Assembly (NCBI GenBank): GCA_001683845.1
Contig: LXQI01000033.1
Span: 31,204-72,769 of the forward strand
Length of the DNA: 41,566 bases
Origin: Erythrobacter sp. ANT-B3C2
GTDB taxonomy: Bacteria; Pseudomonadota; Alphaproteobacteria; Sphingomonadales; Sphingomonadaceae
Reading direction: 5' to 3'
A model generated the notes under the pieces. The model did no database searches and was not told the DNA's origin. It worked only from the letters and a program-made list of their open reading frames with translations. The position numbers and the translations under genes were made by a program. Shown in pieces: positions 1 to 8,476 of this stretch. Positions within the stretch are counted from its first letter, which is position 1. Each line of letters starts with the position of its first letter.

Positions 1-241
1 GCAAGGGCGGGAACCGGCAGTGCGGATGCGGGCGGGCCCGGCGCGGCGGCGTCGCCCACAACTTGAAGGCCCGCGCGGCTCGACAAGTTGGCTGCAGCGA
101 TCGTATGGGCGACCGGCCGGGGCGACCTTCTGGGGCACTTTGGCGCCGTTCAGGCCCGGTTCTCGCGCTGGTCGCCAGCCGGGTTGCAGGACAGGAATGA
201 GAGGATCGGGCGTGAGAGGATCGGGTGTGAGCGGGCGGAGC
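1..241. other. Unassigned leader upstream of cpoB
   Basis: No recognisable coding signal was found here, although the frame used by cpoB stays open back to the window edge. That extension is arginine-, glycine- and proline-rich and reads like non-coding GC-rich DNA. Seven-base inverted arms (59-65 CAACTTG and 84-90 CAAGTTG) flank a GC-rich centre and could form a hairpin, possibly the end of an upstream transcript. Two near-identical 15-bp direct repeats (about 197-226) lie just before the chosen cpoB start. Confidence 0.4.
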
Positions 242-1198
242 ATGACCAGCGGCCGAGTGGCAAGAGCCAAGGGGCTCAGCGTGTTGCTGGCGGGCGCAGT
301 TGGCCTCGGCGTGCTGGCGATACCGGCGGCGGCGCAGGATCAGGAGGCGCGGCTGCGCCGGGTGGAGGCCGAGCTGCGCGCGTTGCAGCGGGCGGTGTTC
401 CCCGGCGGGGACGGGCGCTATTTTCCGCCCGAGGTGGTCGCCGGGCAGACCCCGCCGCAGGCGCAGCCCACCGGCACGCCTTCGAGCGGGGCCCTGACAG
501 ACGTGCTCGCCCGGCTTGACACGATCGAGAGCCAGCTGGCCCGGCTGACCGCACGCAGTGAGGAGGGCGCCTTCCAGCTCGGCCAGCTGGAAGAGCGGCT
601 ACAGGCGCTCGAAGCGACGCCCGAGCCGCAGCCGTTTTTCCAGCCGATCCCGAGTGGTGCCGCCGGCGACGCTGGCGCCGCGACCCGCGGAGCAACGGGA
701 GCGCCGACGGGGGTCATCGCGCCGCCCGCCGCCACCGCGGCCCCCACGCCGGCCCCTTCCGCCGAGCGCCTCGCCGCGGTGCGCGCAATCGCCAAGCCAG
801 CCACCGCCGATGCGGGCGACGACGAATACACCTACGGCTTCCGCCTGTGGGAAGCGCGCTTCTACCCCGAGGCGCAGCAGCAGCTGGCGCTGTTCCTCCA
901 GCGCTTCCCCAGCCATTCGCGCGTGACCTTCGGGCGCAATCTCCTGGGTCGCGCCTATCTCGACAACAACCAGCCGCGCGAGGCGGCGACGCATTTTTTC
1001 GAGAATTACCAGAGCAATCGGCAGGCGGCCCGGGCGCCGGACAGCCTGCTCTATCTGGCCGAAGCGATGAGCACGATCAACGATACCAACCGCGCCTGCA
1101 TCGCGCTGGCCGAGTTCGGGGATACCTATCCGGCGCTCGCCACCGGGCGGCTGAGGGACCAGTATGACCGCAACCGCGGCCGGGTCACCTGCAGCTGA
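242..1198 (+). CDS. cpoB: Cell division coordinator CpoB (YbgF), Tol-Pal associated periplasmic TPR protein
   Basis: Periplasmic protein that in studied bacteria links the Tol-Pal envelope machine to peptidoglycan synthesis at the septum. The predicted 318-residue product opens with a signal peptide (basic start, hydrophobic core, likely cleavage after about residue 31 in AIPAAAQ). A coiled-coil segment rich in Leu, Glu and Arg follows (about 33-120), then a Pro/Ala/Thr linker (about 125-185), and then TPR-like repeats to the C terminus containing FRLWEARFYPEA and LGRAYLDNNQPREAATHF. This order matches the CpoB family. The start at 242 is chosen because it puts the signal peptide at the N terminus and has a GGGCGGAG ribosome site directly before it; ATG 197 is the alternative. 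The gene overlaps tilS by 35 nt, so the two are probably cotranslated. tolQRAB and pal, its usual upstream partners, would lie outside the window. Confidence 0.85.
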   Translation: MTSGRVARAKGLSVLLAGAVGLGVLAIPAAAQDQEARLRRVEAELRALQRAVFPGGDGRYFPPEVVAGQTPPQAQPTGTPSSGALTDVLARLDTIESQLARLTARSEEGAFQLGQLEERLQALEATPEPQPFFQPIPSGAAGDAGAATRGATGAPTGVIAPPAATAAPTPAPSAERLAAVRAIAKPATADAGDDEYTYGFRLWEARFYPEAQQQLALFLQRFPSHSRVTFGRNLLGRAYLDNNQPREAATHFFENYQSNRQAARAPDSLLYLAEAMSTINDTNRACIALAEFGDTYPALATGRLRDQYDRNRGRVTCS

Positions 1199-2162
1199 CG
1201 GGCCGCTGCCGGCGGACCTCGTAAGGCGGTTCGCCGGCACGCTGGAGCGGCTGTTGCCTGCGGGCGAGCCGATCGGCCTCGCCGTTTCGGGCGGGCCGGA
1301 TTCGATGGCCATGCTGCTGCTGGCCCAGGCGGCGGTCCCGGGAGGGTTCGCGGTGGCCACGGTCGATCACGGTGTGCGGCCTGAGGCGGCGGCGGAATGC
1401 GCGCTGGTGGAGCGCGCCTGCGCCGAGCGCGCCATTGCCTGCGATGTGCTGAGGGTCAAGGTCGGTCCGGGCAATCGGCAGGCGGCGGCCCGCATAGCGC
1501 GCTATGGCGCGATGCGCGAATGGGTGGAGCGGCGTGGCCTGCGCGCCCTTGCCACCGCCCACCATGCCGATGACCAGGCCGAAACGCTGCTGATGCGGCT
1601 CAACCGCGGCAGCGGGATCGCCGGCCTTGTGGGCGTGCGCGAGAGCGGCTGGCTCGATCCGCCTGCCTGCACGCTGCCGCTGGTTCGGCCGCTGCTCGGC
1701 TTCCGGCGGGCGGAGCTGGCCTTAGTAATCGCCGCGGCGGGTGTGCCGGTCGTGCATGATCCGAGCAACGATGATGCCCGGTTCGACCGGGTGCGGATCC
1801 GCACGGCGCTGGCCGCGGCCGATTGGCTGGACCCGCTAGCGATGGCCGCCTCGGCGAGCCATCTGGCAGAGGCGGACGAGGCGCTGGCGGAGTTCGCTGT
1901 GTTGCTGTGGGAGCGGTGTGTCAGCCCGGAGGGCGAGGGCTTCGCTTTCAAGCCGCTGGCGCCGCGTTTGATTCGCCTGCGGATTGTCGAGCGGATTATC
2001 CGCGAGTTGGCGAAGGAGCCACGGCGCGTGCCGCGCGGTGGCGAGGTGGCGCACCTCGTTGATCGGCTCGAACGGGGGGAGGGCGGTACTCTGGGCGGCG
2101 TGCTCGCTACCGTCAGGGGTGAGCGCTGGCTGTTCGCGCCGGAGCCGCCGCGCCGCGCCTGA
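1164..2162 (+). CDS. tilS: tRNA(Ile)-lysidine synthase TilS
   Basis: Cytoplasmic enzyme that uses ATP and lysine to convert C34 of the tRNA-Ile CAU anticodon to lysidine, so that AUA codons are read as isoleucine. The 332-residue product carries the PP-loop ATP-pyrophosphatase signature SGGPDS at residues 42-47. Further family motifs are the DHGVRPEA segment, the ATAHHADDQAETLLMRL segment and LVRPLLGFRRAEL, which ends with the typical DPSNDDARFDRVRIR region. The C-terminal part is short, as in alphaproteobacterial TilS. It starts inside cpoB (35-nt overlap), suggesting translational coupling. The next gene, ppc, is convergent and ends 10 bp away. ftsH commonly follows tilS in alphaproteobacteria but does not here. 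It is an essential single-copy gene in most bacteria, and the identification is firm. Confidence 0.95.
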   Translation: MTATAAGSPAADGPLPADLVRRFAGTLERLLPAGEPIGLAVSGGPDSMAMLLLAQAAVPGGFAVATVDHGVRPEAAAECALVERACAERAIACDVLRVKVGPGNRQAAARIARYGAMREWVERRGLRALATAHHADDQAETLLMRLNRGSGIAGLVGVRESGWLDPPACTLPLVRPLLGFRRAELALVIAAAGVPVVHDPSNDDARFDRVRIRTALAAADWLDPLAMAASASHLAEADEALAEFAVLLWERCVSPEGEGFAFKPLAPRLIRLRIVERIIRELAKEPRRVPRGGEVAHLVDRLERGEGGTLGGVLATVRGERWLFAPEPPRRA

Positions 2163-2172
2163 CTGCGGCGGA

Positions 2173-4962
2173 TCAGCCGTGGGCGCCGAACTGGTTGGCG
2201 ATGGCGGTGCCGATCCGCAGGCTCAACTGGTGGGCGCGCTCGATCGGATCGATGAATTCGCGGCGGATCGCGGCATACCCTTCGTCGCCGCCGTTCGGGT
2301 AATCGGCGGGCTCAGTGAGGAAGAAGTCGCTCAGCTTGGGGAAGCTGATGGGGTAGGCGCGGCGCAGTTGCGCGAGGGCTTCGTCGATCCGCAGGGTGAA
2401 GACCATCTCCAGCACGTCGTCGCGGGTGATGTCGTTGGCGCGGCTGAAGGCGGGGATCGACACCGCCAGCAGGAACATGTGCTGGAACAGCGCCAGCCGT
2501 AGCGCCTGGCAGGCGCCGATCGCGCGGCGCACCTCCTCGCGCTCCTGGCGGACGTCGTGCGATGCCGCCTCTTCCGGGATCAGCGCCAGCAGCCGGTGAA
2601 ACTTGAGCGCATCCACCCGCAGCCGCGAGGCGAGCCGGCGGAAGACACCCACCCGATCGTCATTGTTCAGATGGGCGGCCAGCGCGCCGCAGGGGCCGGC
2701 AAGGTGTTCTTCCACCCCGCGATAGGTGCGGCTGGCCCAATAGGCCGAGTTGAACAGCTCGCCATAGGCGGCGACCGTCTTGATGCTGGCGAGCGAATGC
2801 GCCGCGCGGGCGAGGCGGATCAGCTGGCGGCCACGCGCGCTCTCGGTCAGCAGCGCGGCCAGTTCTTCCTCGCTGCCATCGGCTGCGCTGCCGATGCCGG
2901 CGATCACGTTCACCGGGTAGCCCAGCTGCTGGAGGATGGCATTGTGCGGGATCGCGCGGATCTGGCGCAGCGACATCTCGCGATCCGCGCTGACATCGGA
3001 CTGGCGGCGGGAGACGCGGCTGCCGGTGGCATTGAGCAGGCCAAGGCCGAAGGCGGTCACCGCGCGGGGATAGGTGCGGCTTTCGAGGTGATCGCGCTGG
3101 TGGTGGCGGATCGCGCGGTAAAAATCGAGGCTGAGATCGGTGCGGCGGTAGAACGGGTCAACCGGGGCATCGGGGTCGGTTTCGGCCGGGCGGGCGGCGC
3201 CGATGCGGGTCAGCGTGGCCAGCGCCAGTTCGGGCGTGGCGAAGAACAGATAGCCATCGCCGCCCTGGAAACTGACCTCGGGCTCCAGCGTGATCCCGGC
3301 GCGCACGAAGCGCCGCCGCGCCCACGGGCTGAGCGGCCAGGCGAGCCGGTCTTCGAGCGAGGAGGGATGCGCGCCGCGGCCCATGCTCTCGCCATGGGTG
3401 TTGAAGATGAGCGCGGAGAGATCGCCGAGGCCGTTCGCCTGCATGGCCTCGGCCAGCCGGCCCTGCAGCCGCTCGATCGCGAGGCTGGCGGCGATCTGGC
3501 CGACGAAGCGCCCGGCATCGGAGAAGCCGGTCTGGATCGCCACCCGGCCGCGGTCGCGGGCATAGGCGCGGTATTCCTCCTCGGCCAGCAGCGCATCGAG
3601 GAAGCGGCCGCCATGTTCAAGCGCGGTCTCGGTCTCGAACAGGGGCGAGATGTCGACCCGGTCGGCGATGCCGAACAGCTTTGCGAAATAGAGCGCGGCG
3701 AGGACGGTGGCGGGCTCCTCGCATTCGGCCACCAGCATGCGGATCGGCGCATCGGCATCGATGTGGCGCAGGATCTGCGCCATCGCCAGGAACTGGCGGA
3801 TCGCGGTGGAACTCTCGATCGCCAGCGCTGCGAAATTGGCGCGCAGCGGCTTCACTTCGGCGATCGCCTTGCGCAGGTGGACCATCGCACCCTTGCTCGC
3901 CAGATCGAGCGTGCCCGCCGGGTCGAGCCGGCGGCGCACCGCATTGTGCAGCTGCTTGGCGTTCACCCGAAAGTGGATCCAGCCCATGCCCAGCCCGTCG
4001 GCGCGCATGGCGGCGGCGAGGGTCTTGAGGCCTATCGCGCGCTCTGGGGGCGCGTCGCGGGCCTCGGCTTCGAGGTGCTCAATCAGCGGGCGCAGTGTCA
4101 GCAGGCCGCACGGATCGCTGGCGGTGAGGCGGTTGGCGGCCAACGAAAGCGCGACGGGATCGGTAAGGTCGCCGGCGAAATCGAGCGCGCGTTCGGCGGC
4201 ATAGTCGGTGACCGGGCGCAGTTCGGCGAGCAGCGGGTGATCGGAATCGAGGCTTTCGAGGCTGTCGCGGTAGCGCGCCAGCCGCTCGGCCTTTTCGGAC
4301 AGGCGAAAGCCGATCGAGGCGGACCAGGTGATGTCGGTCCGCCCGTCCATGTCGTAGCCGACCCAATGGGCGAAGCGGAACGGCAGCGGGGCGAAGCTGC
4401 ACCATTCGTCGGGCCAGCGCTGCTGTGCGTGGGTGAGCAGTTGCGCCACGATGCGGTCGCGCGCGTCCTGCGCATGGGTCATCGCGCGCATGGCCTGCCC
4501 GTGCTCGTGCGCGAGGGTGATGTCGGGGCGCTCACCGGGGACCGCGCACACCGTCTCGTCGATCGCGCTGTCGCTGCCGGCAGCCGCGGCGACGGCCTCG
4601 CTTTGCGCTGGCGTGAGCAGGAAAGTGGGGTGCGCGGTGAACACGGCGTGGAGTTGCGGTTGCTCCCAGCGGGCGCGAAAGGCGGCGAAATCCTCCTCGG
4701 TGAGTTGCTCGCTTAGCGCATCGGCATTGGCGGCTGGGGCGACCGGGGCGACGAGGCCGCGCAGCCGCTCGGCCCGCGCGCGCAGGCCCTCGCATTCGAG
4801 CTCGGCGATCAGCGAGGCGCAATCGTCGAGCGTCAGTTCGCCGCTTTCGATCAGCCGCGAGAGGTCCAGCGAGAGCTGGAAGACGGGGTTGAACAGCGGC
4901 GTTTCGGCCGTTTGCCGATGGAGCAGCTGCAGCCGCTCGGTCAGCGCGGCGACTGTTTTCAT
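2173..4962 (-). CDS. ppc: Phosphoenolpyruvate carboxylase family protein, divergent active-site motifs
   Basis: A 929-residue protein of the PEP carboxylase fold, the family that makes oxaloacetate from phosphoenolpyruvate and bicarbonate. Family landmarks are the His motif TAHPT (109-113), a GYDMDGRTDIT segment (canonical GGDRDGNPNVT), PLFET (440-444), FSDAG (480-484), GRG (528-530), GSRVSRR (647-653) and RAIP (669-672). Several usual residues differ. TAHPTE reads TAHPTF. The loop normally containing SDSxKD reads SDAGRFVG, with Arg in place of Lys. FHGRGGxxGRGG reads FNTHGESMGRGA. The C-terminal RNTG is replaced by FGAHG, keeping only the last Gly. The metal-ligand positions (E443, D482), H111 and the GRG arginine are kept. 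It is probably an active but divergent PEPC, though altered substrate use cannot be excluded. It lies 10 nt after eda in the zwf operon. The start at 4962 is chosen over upstream frames that run into eda. Confidence 0.8.
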   Translation of the reverse strand: MKTVAALTERLQLLHRQTAETPLFNPVFQLSLDLSRLIESGELTLDDCASLIAELECEGLRARAERLRGLVAPVAPAANADALSEQLTEEDFAAFRARWEQPQLHAVFTAHPTFLLTPAQSEAVAAAAGSDSAIDETVCAVPGERPDITLAHEHGQAMRAMTHAQDARDRIVAQLLTHAQQRWPDEWCSFAPLPFRFAHWVGYDMDGRTDITWSASIGFRLSEKAERLARYRDSLESLDSDHPLLAELRPVTDYAAERALDFAGDLTDPVALSLAANRLTASDPCGLLTLRPLIEHLEAEARDAPPERAIGLKTLAAAMRADGLGMGWIHFRVNAKQLHNAVRRRLDPAGTLDLASKGAMVHLRKAIAEVKPLRANFAALAIESSTAIRQFLAMAQILRHIDADAPIRMLVAECEEPATVLAALYFAKLFGIADRVDISPLFETETALEHGGRFLDALLAEEEYRAYARDRGRVAIQTGFSDAGRFVGQIAASLAIERLQGRLAEAMQANGLGDLSALIFNTHGESMGRGAHPSSLEDRLAWPLSPWARRRFVRAGITLEPEVSFQGGDGYLFFATPELALATLTRIGAARPAETDPDAPVDPFYRRTDLSLDFYRAIRHHQRDHLESRTYPRAVTAFGLGLLNATGSRVSRRQSDVSADREMSLRQIRAIPHNAILQQLGYPVNVIAGIGSAADGSEEELAALLTESARGRQLIRLARAAHSLASIKTVAAYGELFNSAYWASRTYRGVEEHLAGPCGALAAHLNNDDRVGVFRRLASRLRVDALKFHRLLALIPEEAASHDVRQEREEVRRAIGACQALRLALFQHMFLLAVSIPAFSRANDITRDDVLEMVFTLRIDEALAQLRRAYPISFPKLSDFFLTEPADYPNGGDEGYAAIRREFIDPIERAHQLSLRIGTAIANQFGAHG

Positions 4963-4972
4963 TGGGCGGTTT

Positions 4973-5584
4973 TCATCGCGCCAGCTGCGCGGCCTCGCGC
5001 GCGAGCAGCTCGATATTCCTGGGCGAGCCGCCCTTGGGCGCGACCCAGCTGCCGCCGACGCACAGCACCGGGCCGAGTGCGAGCCATTCGAGCGCATTTT
5101 CGAGGGTGATGCCGCCGGTCGGGCAGAATTGCACCTGGCCAAAGGGGGCGGCGAGCGCCTTCAGCGCGGGGATGCCGCCCGCCGCCATGGCGGGGAAGAA
5201 CTTGAAATGGGTGAGGCCCAGATCGAGCCCGCGCATGATGTCGCCGGCGGTGGCGGTGCCGGGGAGGAACGGCACCTCGGCCTCGATGGCGGCCTGGGCA
5301 AGCGGCTTGGTGAGGCCGGGCGAGACGATGAATTCGGCGCCGGCCTTCAGCGCATCGTCCAGCTGGTGCTGGTTGGTGACGGTGCCGGCGCCCACCACGG
5401 CGCCTTCCACCTGCTTCATTTCGCGAATTGCATCGAGGGCACAAGGGGTGCGCAAGGTGACTTCGAGTACCCGAAGGCCGCCTGCAACCAGCGCGCGGGC
5501 GAAGGGCAAGGCCTCTGCAATTTCGTCGATTACCAGCACCGGGATCACCGGGGCCATCCGCATCACCTGTTCAATCGCGCTCAT
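4973..5584 (-). CDS. eda: 2-dehydro-3-deoxy-phosphogluconate (KDPG) aldolase
   Basis: Last step of the Entner-Doudoroff pathway: it cleaves 2-keto-3-deoxy-6-phosphogluconate to pyruvate and glyceraldehyde 3-phosphate in the cytoplasm. The 203-residue length is typical of the class I trimeric aldolase. LEVTLRT carries the catalytic glutamate, GAGTV and SPGLT are family segments, THFKFFPA carries the Schiff-base lysine, and PTGGIT binds phosphate. Its ATG overlaps the glk stop codon as ATGA (5581-5584), so translation is probably coupled to glk. ppc follows after 10 nt. It sits fourth in the operon zwf-edd-glk-eda-ppc. Identification is firm. Confidence 0.96.
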   Translation of the reverse strand: MSAIEQVMRMAPVIPVLVIDEIAEALPFARALVAGGLRVLEVTLRTPCALDAIREMKQVEGAVVGAGTVTNQHQLDDALKAGAEFIVSPGLTKPLAQAAIEAEVPFLPGTATAGDIMRGLDLGLTHFKFFPAMAAGGIPALKALAAPFGQVQFCPTGGITLENALEWLALGPVLCVGGSWVAPKGGSPRNIELLAREAAQLAR

Positions 5585-6567
5585 TGCAGATGCTCCACCT
5601 GGAAGGCCGCGACCGCTCCGTAGAGGCCCGGCTGCGGATGGACGATCAGCTTGACCGGCAGGCCGGCCATCAATTGTTCGTAGCGGCCCTTGAAGCGGAA
5701 CCGTTCGGCAAAGCCCGAGCTGCCGAGAATGTCGCGCAGGCGGTAACCCAGGCCACCAGCGATAACCACCGCGCCCGCGCCGTGGGCCAGCGCGTAATCG
5801 CCCGCCACGCTGCCGAGCGTCTGGCAGAAGCGATCGACCGCGGCCACGGCCAAGCTGTCTTCATGGGCGAGGCCGCGTTCCCAGATCGTGCGATCCGACT
5901 GTTCGTCCACGGTGCGCTTTTCCAGCGCGGCGAGGGCGGCGTATATGTCGATGATGCCAGGGCCCGAGACGACCCGCTCGATGGAGACGCGGCGGTGCTT
6001 CTGGCGCAGGCGCTGGAGCAGCACGTCGTCAATATGATCGACGGGCGCGAAATCGATATGCCCGCCCTCGGTCGCCTGCACGCGGTAGCCGGTGCGTCCG
6101 TCTGCGAGGGCAAAGCGGTGGAAGTGGGCGACGCCCAGGCCCGTGCCGGGGCCCAGGACGCTGATCGTGCCGCTTTCCGGCAGCGGCAGGTCCGGCCCGG
6201 CGATGCTGAGCAGCTGGTCTTCCGGCGCGCGGGCGACCGCGTGGGCGACGGCGGCAAAATCGTTAAGCACGGTGACGCGGTCCAGCTCCAGCTGCTCGTC
6301 TAGGGCGCCGGTGCGCAGGACCCAGCTGTTGTTGGTCATCCGCACGGTCTCGCCGGTGACCGGGCCGGCGATGGCGATCGCCGCGGCGCGCGGGACCGGG
6401 GTGCCGCAGCGGCGCTCGAATTCCTCCCAGGCGGTGGTAAGGCTGGCGTGATCCGAGGTATTGAGCGTGATCGGTTCGCCCAGCGTGATGGTGCTCTCCG
6501 CATCCACCGAGGCGAGCGCGAAGCGGGCGTGGGTGCCGCCGATATCGACCGCGACGAGATCGGTCAT
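5581..6567 (-). CDS. glk: Glucokinase
   Basis: ATP-dependent phosphorylation of glucose to glucose 6-phosphate in the cytoplasm, feeding Zwf. The 328-residue product belongs to the Glk family of the hexokinase/actin-like fold. The N-terminal phosphate loop is DIGGTHARFAL. LNDFAAVAHAV carries the catalytic Asp, LGPGTGLGVA is the adenosine-binding segment, and EGGHIDFAP and SGPGI are further family motifs. The start at 6567 is the first Met that gives the expected MTDLVAVDIGGTH beginning; the longer open frame upstream runs antisense-like into edd. It lies 28 nt after edd and shares an ATGA junction with eda. Its presence in the operon suggests free intracellular glucose is a substrate. Confidence 0.95.
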   Translation of the reverse strand: MTDLVAVDIGGTHARFALASVDAESTITLGEPITLNTSDHASLTTAWEEFERRCGTPVPRAAAIAIAGPVTGETVRMTNNSWVLRTGALDEQLELDRVTVLNDFAAVAHAVARAPEDQLLSIAGPDLPLPESGTISVLGPGTGLGVAHFHRFALADGRTGYRVQATEGGHIDFAPVDHIDDVLLQRLRQKHRRVSIERVVSGPGIIDIYAALAALEKRTVDEQSDRTIWERGLAHEDSLAVAAVDRFCQTLGSVAGDYALAHGAGAVVIAGGLGYRLRDILGSSGFAERFRFKGRYEQLMAGLPVKLIVHPQPGLYGAVAAFQVEHLQ

Positions 6568-6595
6568 GGCGCGGACTTTCTGGATGCTGCGGCCA

Positions 6596-8422
6596 TCACA
6601 GATCGGCCAGAGCGAGCATGGCGGAGCCGCCCTTTTCGGCGGCATCGGCGCCGATGCGGAACATGGCAAACAGCTCGCGCGCGGTGCCGCTTTCGGGTGC
6701 GGGCGCGGGGGCCGGGTCGCGGTTGGAGAGATCGGCGCTGGTGGAGAGCGTGCCCTCCAGCGCGGAGAGGCGCACCACGTCTCCATCGCGCAGATAGGCC
6801 AACGGGCCCCAATGGCCCTCTATATCGACCAGCGCCTCGGGGCTGCAATGGATCGCCGCGGGCACCTTGCCGCTGGCGCCCGACATCCGCCCATCGGTGA
6901 CGAGCGCGACCTTGAACCCGCGATCCTGCAGCACGCCGAGCACCGGGGTGAGCTTGTGCAGTTCGGGCATTCCGTTGGCGCGGGGGCCTTGGAAGCGGAC
7001 GACCACCACCACGTCTCGGTCCAGCTCGCCCGCGGCAAAGGCTTCGGCGACCTGCTTCTGGGTGTGAAACACGCGGGCCGGGGCCTCGATGGTCCAGCGC
7101 TCCTCATCCACCGCGCTGGTCTTGAAGCAGGCGCGGCCGAGGTTGCCCTCGACCAGCCGCATGCCGCCATCGGTCTGGAACGGATTGGCGGCGGGGCGCA
7201 GCACGGTCTCGTCGCCGCTTTCGCCTATGGCGCGGTAGCCAAGGGTTTCGCCATCGAGCCAGGGTTCGACGGCATAGTCGTCCATTCCGCCGGCCATGAT
7301 GGTCATGATGTCGCCATGGATCAGGCCGGCGCCGAGCAGTTCGCGGATGACGAAGCCGATCCCGCCGGCGGCGTGGAAGTGGTTCACATCGGCCGCGCCG
7401 TTGGGATAGACCCGCGCCACCAGCGGCACCGCGTGGCTGAGCTGGGCGAAATCGTCCCAATCCACGATGATACCGGCGGCGCGGGCGATGGCCGGGATGT
7501 GCAGCAGGTGATTGGTGGAGCCGCCGGTGGCCAGCACGCCGGCGATGGCGTTGACCATAGCCTTCTCGTCCACGCAATGCGACAGCGGGCGGTAATCCTC
7601 GCCCTCGCGGGTGATCGCGGCGGCGCGGTGCACGGCCGCCCGGGTGAGCGCCTGCCGCAATGGCGTGCCGGGATTGAGGAACGGTGAGCCGGGCATCTGC
7701 AGGCCCATCAGCTCCAGCATCATCTGGTTGGTGTTGGCAGTGCCGTAAAAGGTGCACACGCCGGGCGAATGGTAGCTGCCGGCTTCGCTCTCGAGCAATT
7801 CGGCGCGGGTGGCCTTCCCTTCTGCATAAAGTTGGCGGACGCGCTGCTTTTCCTTGTTGGCGATGCCGGTGGGCATGACCCCGGCCGGGATGAACAGCTG
7901 GGGGAGCCAGCCGAAGCGCAAGCCGCCCATCAGCAGGCCGGGCACGATCTTGTCGCACATGCCCAGCATCGCCACGCTATCGTACATCACGTGGCTGAGG
8001 CTGACGCCGGTGGCGAGCGCGATGACATCGCGGCTGAACAGCGACAGCTCCATGCCGTCCGTACCCTGGGTGACACCATCGCACATCGCGGGGGTGGCGC
8101 CGGCGACCTGGCAGGTGGCGCCGACCTCGCGCGCCCACAGCTTCATCTGCGGGGGATAGGCGGCATAGGGCTGATGCGAGGAGATGGTATCGTTATAGGC
8201 GGTGACCACGCCGATGTTCGGGCCGCTGCGGGTGGCGATGCTGGCCTTGTCCTCGCCCATGGCGGCGAAGCCGTGCGCGAGGTTGGAGCAGGGGAGTGCG
8301 GTGTTGCGGTCGCGGTGGCGTTCGCCTTCAGCTTCCATCAGCTCGAGATAGCGCCGGCGGCTGTCGGTGGAGCGCTCGACGATGCGGGCGGTGACCTGCT
8401 CGACGACCGGGTGAAGGCTCAT
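6596..8422 (-). CDS. edd: Phosphogluconate dehydratase
   Basis: Entner-Doudoroff enzyme that dehydrates 6-phosphogluconate to 2-keto-3-deoxy-6-phosphogluconate using a [4Fe-4S] cluster. The 608-residue product aligns by eye with the IlvD/Edd family. [20 protein letters not shown] lies near the N terminus, [18 protein letters not shown] carries one cluster cysteine, [14 protein letters not shown] the next, and [16 protein letters not shown] the third. [14 protein letters not shown] and [14 protein letters not shown] follow, the latter typical of the C-terminal domain. Length and motif spacing are normal for Edd rather than for the shorter IlvD. It is the second gene of the operon, 54 bp after zwf. 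That gap is too small for the 6-phosphogluconolactonase gene often placed there in relatives. Confidence 0.96.
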   Translation of the reverse strand: MSLHPVVEQVTARIVERSTDSRRRYLELMEAEGERHRDRNTALPCSNLAHGFAAMGEDKASIATRSGPNIGVVTAYNDTISSHQPYAAYPPQMKLWAREVGATCQVAGATPAMCDGVTQGTDGMELSLFSRDVIALATGVSLSHVMYDSVAMLGMCDKIVPGLLMGGLRFGWLPQLFIPAGVMPTGIANKEKQRVRQLYAEGKATRAELLESEAGSYHSPGVCTFYGTANTNQMMLELMGLQMPGSPFLNPGTPLRQALTRAAVHRAAAITREGEDYRPLSHCVDEKAMVNAIAGVLATGGSTNHLLHIPAIARAAGIIVDWDDFAQLSHAVPLVARVYPNGAADVNHFHAAGGIGFVIRELLGAGLIHGDIMTIMAGGMDDYAVEPWLDGETLGYRAIGESGDETVLRPAANPFQTDGGMRLVEGNLGRACFKTSAVDEERWTIEAPARVFHTQKQVAEAFAAGELDRDVVVVVRFQGPRANGMPELHKLTPVLGVLQDRGFKVALVTDGRMSGASGKVPAAIHCSPEALVDIEGHWGPLAYLRDGDVVRLSALEGTLSTSADLSNRDPAPAPAPESGTARELFAMFRIGADAAEKGGSAMLALADL

Positions 8423-8476
8423 CGTGCTGACCTCTCTGGTGGGGGTGGCTCGGCGGCGGCGGGAGAGCGGGCCGGA

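Noticed and set aside
2557..4716. 719-codon open frame on the plus strand, antisense to ppc
   Set aside because: It is a mirror frame of a GC-rich gene. Its residue make-up (Gly, Arg, Ala, His, Gln) lacks any domain, while the opposite strand encodes a clear PEPC homologue.
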